Source: Phoronis australis
Taxonomy: Eukaryota; Phoronida; Phoronidae
DNA length: 64,000 bases
Direction of reading: 5' to 3'
Assembly (NCBI GenBank): GCA_002633005.1
Contig: NMRA01000377.1
Coordinates: 54,507-118,506 of the forward strand
Shown: one piece after another, positions 57,071 through 64,000 of the stretch
Layout: each line of letters begins with the position of its first letter
Position numbering within the stretch: the stretch's first letter is position 1
Notes under the pieces: model-generated
Told to the model about the DNA's origin: nothing
Seen by the model: the letters and a program-made list of their open reading frames with translations, nothing else
Database searches by the model: none
Position numbers and translations under genes: made by a program

Positions 57071-59268
57071 TCATACGTTTGTTTTCTCACCAGTATGTGT
57101 TCTTCTGTGACGACCAAGGCCACTTTTTGATCCAAAACACTTTCCGCAGACAGTACACTTGTATGCTTCCTGTCCAGTGTGTGTTCTTGTGTGACGAACA
57201 AACCCCCCGTTTGTTAAATAACTCTTTCCGCAAACAGTACACTTGTATGATGTCTGTCCAGTGTGTTTACTTGTGTGATGAACAAGGCCACTGTTTGATA
57301 CAAAACACTTTCCGCAGACAGTACACTTGTATGATATCTTTCGAGTGTGTAGTCTTTCATGGCGAACAAGCACCCTGAATGATACAAAACAATTCCCACA
57401 CACAGAACATGTGTATAGCATCTCACCAGCATGCCGTTTTGTGTGATAAAGAAGTGAACGCTTTTCCTTAAAAGACTTGCCACACTCAGCACATTTGTAT
57501 GGTTTCTCACTGGTATGTGTTCTTGTGTGACGAACAAGACAAGAATTTTTTGGAAAACACTTTCCACATACCGTACATTGGTATGTTTTCTTACCAGCAT
57601 GTGTTCTTGTGTGATGAACAAGGCTAGAATTCTTTTTAAAAAACTTTCCACATGCGGTACATTTGTATGTTCTCTCACAAGTATGGGCTCTTGTGTGTTG
57701 AACAAGGCTACTATTGTTTACAAAACACTTTCCACACNGTATGATATCTTTCGAGTGTGTAGTCTTTCATGGCGAACAAGCACCCTGAATGATACAAAAC
57801 AATTCCCACACACAGAACATGTGTATAGCATCTCACCAGCATGCCGTTTTGTGTGATAAAGAAGTGAACGCTTTTCCTTAAAAGACTTCCCACACTCAGC
57901 ACATTTGTATGGTTTCTCACTGGTATGTGTTCTTGTGTGACGAACCAGACAATAATTTTTTGGAAAACACTTTCCACATACCGTACATTGGTATGTTTTC
58001 TTACCAGCATGTGTTCTTGTGTGATGAACAAGGCTAGAATTCTTTTTAAAAAACTTTCCACATGCGGTACATTTGTATGTTCTCTCACAAGTATGGGCTC
58101 TTGTGTGTTGAACAAGGCTACTATTGTTTACAAAACACTTTCCACACAAGGCACATTTGTAGGGAGTCTCTCCAGTGTGTGTTCTTAGGTGACAATAAAA
58201 ACTATGGCCTGTTACATAACACTTTCCGCACACAATACATTTGAATGGTTTTTCACGAGTGTGCTGTTTTGCATGATGAATAAGCGAATTTCTGCGCTTA
58301 AAAGACTTTCCACACTCAGAACATTTGTGCGGTGTTTCCTCCGAGTGTATTCTTAACATGTGAATGTCACGACAACTGCTTGTGCCAAAGAAGTTTCCAC
58401 ATAAAGCACATTTATATTTTTTCTCGCCAGAGTTGCTTTGTGCGTGATGTAGAAATTCAACGGTTGTTATAAAAGACGTTCCGCAATCAGTACATTTGTG
58501 TGGTGTTTCCTCAGAGTGTAGTCTTAGCATGTGACTATCACGACAACTGCTTGTGCCAAAGAACTTTCCACACAAAACACATTTGTATTTTCTCTTTCCA
58601 GAGTTGCTTTGTGCGTGACGAAGAAATTCACTGGTTGTTATAAAAGACTTTCCACACTCAATACATGTGAGTGGTGTCTCTTCAGTGCCTTGTTTTAACA
58701 GACTAACAAGAGAACTGTTTGTTGGGAAAAGTAGTTCACGCAGACTAAGGATGGGTGTTGACTCAGCTGTATGTCTTCCGGTGCCACTAAAAATAGATCC
58801 AGTTTCAACTACAGACTTTTGACTTATAGTATAGTCAAACTGCTTCTCAACAGGCAACAAATTGTGATTATCACGAGTCACGCCTTGTTTGGAAGATTCT
58901 TCACTCAAATAGTTGTATGGCTTCTTTCCCTCAGTAACTGATTCACTCGTCACCATAGATTCGTCAACACTGTAATCATTACATTCTAGTATAAACTCAG
59001 TCGGTGTAAACAAAGTGTTACCCACAGGACACCCTTCTCCTTCACAGTCAGTCTGGTCTTCATTCAACTCTTGCTTGATAGAACTAACTTCACCACTCCA
59101 CCTACTTGAACTGCCAATAACATTACCCCTGTCACATTCTAAACCAGAATCCACATTTAGGATGTCTGCATGATGCTCCTCACACTCAGTTACATTTAAA
59201 TCTCTGTCTTTCTGGTCAGTAGCACATTCTTGTTTGATTGTTGGCCCATCACAGGTTTCTGTATCCAT
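57071..59268 (-). CDS. C2H2 zinc-finger protein, about 595 aa after removing an assembly duplicate (gene B)
   Basis: As written, the frame breaks at the N at 57738. Skipping 57329-57738, the duplicate segment and N, gives 59268-57739 joined to 57328-57071, 595 codons plus stop. Residues 1-145 match gene A (MD.ETCDGPTIKQE start, second SIKQE at 63-67, CPVGN.LFTPTEF). Fourteen finger units follow (about 200-222, 228-251, 257-279, 285-308, 314-336, 342-364, 370-392, 398-420, 426-448, 454-476, 482-504, 510-532, 538-560, 566-588). Fingers 1 and 3 carry Asn (222, 279) where the second His belongs. Fingers 1-2 and 3-4 are a 57-residue tandem duplication. Fingers 2 and 4 use His-X4-His. It is probably a nuclear DNA-binding regulator with unknown targets. 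The start is supported by the paralogue and by the acceptor TTCCATTTTTAG 8 nt upstream. Confidence 0.85.
57329..57737 (-). other. 409-bp duplicate, left copy (probable assembly artefact)
   Basis: Repeats 57739-58147 at a constant offset of 410 with about three substitutions and no indels. It lies inside the finger array but does not end at finger boundaries. It starts and stops at arbitrary points, one of them the N, so it does not look like natural finger duplication. Confidence 0.9.
57738..57738. other. Single N, contig junction
   Basis: Sits between TTTCCACAC (end of left copy) and GTATGATATC (start of right copy). It is the point where the reading frame of gene B is broken. Confidence 0.85.
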
Positions 59269-59276
59269 GACAATAA
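59269..59276 (-). other. 5' edge of coding exon, gene B
   Basis: Eight bases between the acceptor TTTCCATTTTTAG and the ATG, as in gene A. Upstream exon(s) were not found. Confidence 0.6.
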
Positions 59277-59638
59277 CTAAAAATGGAAAAGTACACAGTT
59301 TTCACCCTGAATGTGAAAGCCACATTGTAGTAATAGCTTGTTTCACATGAAACAAACCAGGTGCTAAGGTTTTCTTGGCACATAATGCATTCTTGAGAAA
59401 TATCACAGAACATATTTTAGAACCCAAAAATCCACAACTGACCATTCACAAACCCAAGAAATTAAAGCCAGCTACTACAGTCCATGGCTTCAATGCAAAG
59501 TAGTTTCCAAAATGGCTGATCACCTAATTACAGTGCATCACTAACTCGCAATACAAGATCAGCTTCAAAAAAGTGGAAAAATCCTGTTGTGATGATGGAA
59601 TCAGGCTTAAGGGTATGCTAAGGACACATAAGCATAAT
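59277..59638. other. Probable intron sequence upstream of gene B
   Basis: The first part resembles the sequence upstream of gene A (for example ACCCAAAAATCC.CAA and GACCATTC near 59424-59443, against 48241-48270), so the gene duplication extended beyond the coding exon. Confidence 0.5.
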
Positions 59639-59873
59639 CCAACAAGGTGTCACCCATGCGCGAACCCAGGGGGGCTCTTTTGACAAAATGAGCAAAAAGT
59701 TCCGCCTCAGAGAAACAAAAAGTCCGGGAAAACGAGACAAAAGTCCACTGAAAAGACACAACACGGCTCTTAACGTGGTACCCCATTTTTTAGTTCTTCC
59801 GCATTTTGGGTAGTGAAAGGTCCCCATCGTCAAATCTTCGAGCCCCACCCATATTAAAGGCTGGGTGCACACA
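59639..59873 (-). mobile_element. Repeat family with CTCTGAGGCGGA core, copy 2
   Basis: The reverse complement contains GGGTGGGGCTCGAAGATTTG, GGACCTTTCACTAC, TTTCTCTGAGGCGGAACTTT, GAGCCCCCCTGGGTTCGCGC. This is the same order as 52889-53158. Inverted relative to copy 1. Confidence 0.6.
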
Positions 59874-60309
59874 TGTTACCCTCCAGGTGTTATTTCTTGA
59901 AAACCCTTCTTCTGGCTATTAGCTGTCACATTTTTAAACACACATAATTTTTAACAAAATTGAAAAAAATCAGCCACCAAGAAATTTTATTTCAGAGATT
60001 TGAATTTAAATGATGTTTATTTACTTGAGGATTAACACATCATGCAATTTGTTATCAGCAAAATTTTCTGAAATTAAAAGTCCAATAAGTCAAAAACGGT
60101 GAGAATGTGAAAGACATTGTTATAGGGCATTAGAAAGGGTATACCTCAGAGAATCCACAAACAAAAATTCAGGCCGTTTGCTCTTCCCGTTCAAAATGGT
60201 ACCCCACCACGACTGAAAATGGATTAAAATGCGTCATATCCACCATCTTGAAAGCAACTTCCAGTTAGTACATTTGGATAACAGCTACTCATAGAATACT
60301 AACACATGC
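59874..60309. other. Non-coding spacer
   Basis: Nothing recognisable. Confidence 0.4.
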
Positions 60310-60720
60310 AGTCAAAGCACAAAAATCTTTCCAAAAAGCCCATGCGTACAAACTACTTTGTCCGACGCGAGTTGGTTCAAGGTCATTAGTAAGGTACGGA
60401 ATTATCGAATGAGTTACGGATAGACAGCAATTGCAGGATCATCATAGAAAGTTACGAAATGGTCTCGCTAAGTGTGGAGTTATCAATGTCGTGACTTTCC
60501 ATGACAAATCGGCAATTTACGTAGGAAAAGTAGTTAGTATGCATTGGGTTTTTGGGAAGATTTTTGTTCTTTGACCACAAATTTGTTGCGAACTCGCTGG
60601 TATTAGAAGAAAGAACAAGTGCTAATGGCATGTTGAATCCGTTATTGAGTTTTGTGTTTGATATGGACAGCTGAAATGAAGCACATCTGAAGTTTCTAGT
60701 CCGGAATGTCATTCTTTGAA
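60310..60720. mobile_element. Hairpin element, truncated relative of 62288-62948
   Basis: The left part GCAGTCAAAGCACAAAAATC...CCAAAAAGCCCA and right part GGGTTTTTGGGAAGATTTTT...TTTGACCAC pair as inverted arms. The right arm continues through TGCGAACTCGCTGG, GAAAGAACAA, GATATGGACAGCTGAA and TCTAGTCCGGAATGTCAT, all of which recur at 62690-62900. The left arm lacks its outer half. Confidence 0.75.
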
Positions 60721-62287
60721 GTATATAAATCTGTGTGTGTGTGTTTTTGTGTGGTTTTCAAGATATTTAAGTTTTAGAGCGTCAAAAATGGCCTTTTATT
60801 CAGGAATCCGCACACAGAAATTTCAGGCCACAAAAAATGTTAAGTTTAGACAACTATATTTGGGAATCCAAAGCTTGCTGTCTTGCTAAAACAAGAAGGA
60901 GAGTCCTTCACAAGCATGTAAGTTAAGGGCATGGCATCAACACCAAACCACAAGCTATTATGTTTTGCACAAACAAAAACAACAATTGAAAAATTCATCA
61001 TCGACTTGTGACACGACATTTTAGCCCGTGAAGCTAAGTTGAACAAGAGATTTTTTGAAAACAAGAGCAACTTATTACCTTGAAAATGACAGAATTACTG
61101 CGGTTCAGTGAAAATGTCTCTCTTTCAGAGTATTTTTATTTTTATTTAAAAATCTGTGAGGTTATGTGAATTATTCTTTTTTCCCAAGTAAGGTCAATGT
61201 TTTCAGAATCATATGTTGCACACTATATGATAAAAAATGATAATGTGCATTTTTAATTGAACAATACTAAATCTGACCCTGAAAATTCAACGAATTTTAA
61301 ATCAATTTCATTCCTATCAAATAATATAGAAACTGACAGGTGTTGTGTTGGTGACTGTCCAAAAAGAGCATATTCGTATTCTACAATGTTTTCATGCACT
61401 GCAGCATTGATTGAACATCTATTTTAATGAAAATGTAATTTTCTAAAAATGAAACTGATCACATCGCCACCAAGAGGTAGAAAAAGTGCAACAGAAAATA
61501 TTTTTGAATAAAATAGAAAAAAATTACTCTATCCCAAAAACTGAAGTTAAATTGAATTTTAAAAATATTTTATACTATTTTAAAGAAAACATTTCACCAG
61601 CTTGGGCCACTTTTCATAATTGAGAGAAGTTTTGACTAGTCCTGTTAAATACATTTGACCAATCAGGTTCGAGTTTAGTTTGAACCCTAGAAAGGTCAAT
61701 ATGGTTCTTGAAAAATGACGGAAGTTACCTTTTTAGAAGTGTTCCTAAATGGAAATGGTGAGATAAAGTGAAAAACATTGATGAGGAATGGATTAGGACA
61801 TGATTTGTGATTATGACATTGAGTGTACATTTTCAGGATATTTCCACATGACTGAGTGACAAGGTAGTAAATTAAGAAAGTATATTTTCCCATATTTTTG
61901 TCAAAAAAAAATAAAAAGTGTACACTCAGGAATGAAAGCAGATTTTTTAGCAAACAGTTTGATATCAATATCATTAAAATCGGTTCAGTAATGGCCATAT
62001 AGCAGCTGAAAGTTTGACCTCTACTGTAAGTCACAAAAATTTACTGATGAGTGAAAAACGTGTGAAGTGCTCGCTTTACTTTAATTTTTAAAAATACTCA
62101 TTAATGCTCATTTTTTGCAATGGATATCAGTAAAAAGAAGAAAAATTAGACATTTCACTGGTATACTTTTCATTTTCCACCCCTTAGTATGCTAATAGAT
62201 ATGAGCTTGTGAAAATCATGAAATGGCAAAATTTCGCTCTTACTGAATTTCTGCGATATTGGTTTGCTCACTAGTTGCAGAGCACAG
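60721..62287. other. Non-coding, no gene seen
   Basis: AT-rich. A 112-codon minus-strand frame (61696-62034) has no recognisable domain. A short GT run occurs at about 60733-60745. Confidence 0.45.
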
Positions 62288-62948
62288 GCATCCTCAGCTT
62301 CTGATCGCGTCCCCAATACACTACATATGATACTACAAGGTATGATGCTCAGGACTAGAAATTCCATGGGTGCTTTGCTGTCAGCCATCCATATCAAACA
62401 CAAAACTCGATAAATTTACACAAAACAGGAGTTCAACAAACCATGAGCAATTGTTCTTTCTTATTCACAGTGTCTTGCTCCAGCGCGTTCGCAAGAAATT
62501 CACAGTCAAAGCACAAAAATGTTCCCAAAAAGCCCAAACACACCTCGCACTTTGATGGTTCGAAGTCAAGGACGGAAGGGAAATTATCGATGAGTTACAG
62601 ATGGACGGCGTTATCGACATCGCTACTTTGCGCAACAAAATGGCAATTTCCGTACCGTCCTTGACCTCGAACCATCAAAGTGTGAGGTGTGTTTGGGCTT
62701 TTTGGGAACATTTTTGTGCTTTGACTGCGAGTTTCTTGCGAACTCGCTGGAGCAGGACACCGTGAATGGTATTATAAGAAAGAACAATTGCTCATGGTTT
62801 GTTGAACCCGTTTTGTGTAAATTTATTGAGTTATGTGCTTGATATGGACGGCTGAATTGAAGCACCCATGGAATTTCTAGTCCCGAGTGTCATACCTTGA
62901 AGTATTATATCACGTAGTGTATTGGGTACGATCAGAAGCTGAGGACGC
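62288..62948. mobile_element. Hairpin element, ~300-bp arms
   Basis: The outer ends GCATCCTCAGCTTCTGATCG and CGATCAGAAGCTGAGGACGC are inverted. Pairing continues through CCATATCAA/TTGATATGG, TTCACAGT.../...CGTGAA, GTCAAAGCACAAAAATGTTC/GAACATTTTTGTGCTTTGAC, and the inner CACTTTGATGGTTCGA/TCGAACCATCAAAGTG. A ~60-bp unpaired centre is near 62595-62650. No coding capacity is seen. It belongs to the same family as 60310-60720. Confidence 0.85.
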
Positions 62949-63379
62949 TTTTGTCGTAGAGCAACATACTTGGCAAAATTTATTTCGCCCCAAGTAAAAA
63001 ATAAACAAACTTTAGTGTCCGAGCAACATACTTGGAGAAATTCTTTCGAATTTTGGCGAGCACTAAACGCCCTTTTTGCCAGGTTCTCCGCATTTTGCAA
63101 CAAAGTAAAGTCTGTCGTCGTTTTCCAGGTCTGATTCGCACGGGTCCAGTCACTAGGGAGTAGGGGCTAGTGACTAGGCGTCTACTCTTAGTCTTACCTG
63201 TTCATTCACGAGCTTGTGTGAGTGAGTGTTCGTCCGTGCTATATCGGTAAATAAGCCGTGTTTATAGTTGTTTCATTTCCGAGCCGGGATTCCTAGGTGA
63301 GAACTGGTTCTTTCAATCAAAGTTCCCGATCTCTGTCTTCGTTACGCGGTGGTGTATGTGCTGTGTATGTTTTTCTGTA
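62949..63379. other. Non-coding; short GAGCAACATACTTGG direct repeat
   Basis: GAGCAACATACTTGG occurs at about 62957 and 63020. Otherwise nothing is recognisable. Confidence 0.45.
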
Positions 63380-63520
63380 GCCTTTGAAGCAAATGCGCAA
63401 AGGCAATAACTGCAGGATTTAAAATGTGTTCCCGGATAATGGTAGACAATATTAAAAATGACATGCACGGAAAACGCTTTGAGTTGATGCAAAGTAGCCA
63501 CTCCGCTAGCTGCATAAAGA
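63380..63520 (+). repeat. Dispersed repeat, second copy of 50285-50470
   Basis: Contains GCAAATGCGCAAAGGCAATA, GTTCCCGGATAATGGTAGAC and, more loosely, TTTGAGTTGATGCAAAGTAG and GCTAGCTGCATAAAGA. Confidence 0.75.
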
Positions 63521-63653
63521 TTAGCCTATTGTCCAAATTTTCGAACCAGGTCCATCCTGCTTCAATGTCAAACTTCCTAATCAGGTGAGTTATCTGCAGA
63601 TTCACCGACACCATTGTCAAATACAGTGAGGTACCCAATGAGCTATATACATA

Positions 63654-63840
63654 TTACCGTAATCGTTCGGGTTAACGCCCATGCTCAGTTAACCGCCCAC
63701 CCCCTACTTTAGGTGAATTTCGATTTAACCGCCCACTGCTCGGTTAACCGCCCCCCTGCTATTTTTGAAGATTTCCAATTAACCGCCCACTGCTCGGTTA
63801 ACCGCCCATCCCCTACTTTTGCCGATTGGTGATTACCGCC
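63654..63840 (+). repeat. GGTTAACCGCCCAC tandem repeat at the edge of a possible TIR element
   Basis: TTAACCGCCCAC-type words recur at least six times (about 63688, 63725, 63742, 63779, 63797 and variants), alternating between CTCGGTTAACCGCCC and (A/T)TTTCGATT/CCAATTAACCGCCC. The stretch opens TTACCGTAATCG, reminiscent of the TTACC(A/G)TATTC termini of 48353-49780. It may be the left end of a related element that runs out of the window. Confidence 0.65.
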
Positions 63841-64000
63841 CTGTGCTAATAGGAAACGCGAATCCCCGACCTTTTAGATTAAGATCGATGATAACATTGA
63901 GTGCAACGACGGCCTCAGAGACCGCGGTTTAGCAATGTGAATTATGATACCAGTAACAAATTATTGTAACGGGTCATCGATTAACTTCAAAATGTAATAC
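63841..64000. other. Window end, nothing recognised
   Basis: No open frame or repeat is visible in the remaining bases. Confidence 0.4.

Noticed and set aside
56902-58244. Plus-strand and shifted-frame open frames over zinc-finger gene B
   Set aside because: Same reason: periodic shadow frames of the 84-bp finger unit.

Overview
This window looks like nuclear DNA of an invertebrate animal. It is AT-rich, with long non-coding stretches, GT-AG introns of about 0.9 to 2.3 kb, many short non-autonomous repeats, and animal-type genes: an NCOA6-type nuclear receptor coactivator, a ZIP zinc transporter and C2H2 zinc-finger proteins. I cannot name the species. A marine deuterostome or lophotrochozoan with a heterozygous genome would fit, but that is inference. 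There is no operon structure, plasmid, phage or CRISPR array.

Layout. 1-8.7 kb: no gene. It holds a 0.4 kb inverted repeat pair (1490-1870 and 6783-7190) and a degenerate tandem array of about 430-bp units (2.6-4.1 kb). 8.77-22.03 kb, plus strand: a five-exon NCOA6-like gene. All four introns are phase 1 and the modelled protein is 2200 aa. 22-28.4 kb: its 3' UTR, then non-coding DNA. 28.39-29.48 kb, minus strand: an intact 363-aa ZIP1/ZIP3-like zinc transporter in one coding exon. 29.5-42 kb: non-coding, with several small foldback or TIR elements. 42.4-45.3 kb: a 30-bp minisatellite and decayed zinc-finger exons, both present twice. 47.0-59.3 kb, minus strand: two related C2H2 genes with a shared, unusual N-terminal region. 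Between them lie a 1.43-kb TIR element, a 1.46-kb palindrome and a 0.9-kb inverted-repeat element. 59.3-64 kb: non-coding, with hairpin elements and a short tandem repeat.

An important caveat concerns four isolated N bases (17086, 41118, 44384, 57738). Three of them sit exactly at the junction of a direct duplication, and the fourth lies next to one. The likely cause is two contig ends, or two haplotypes, joined without merging their overlap. These joins add a false extra copy of the start of NCOA6 exon 4 and split one zinc-finger gene. The biology should be read with those copies collapsed.

The genes do not form a pathway. The two zinc-finger genes and their decayed relatives look like a small, turning-over local cluster of DNA-binding regulators. 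NCOA6 and the ZIP transporter look like ordinary conserved single genes.
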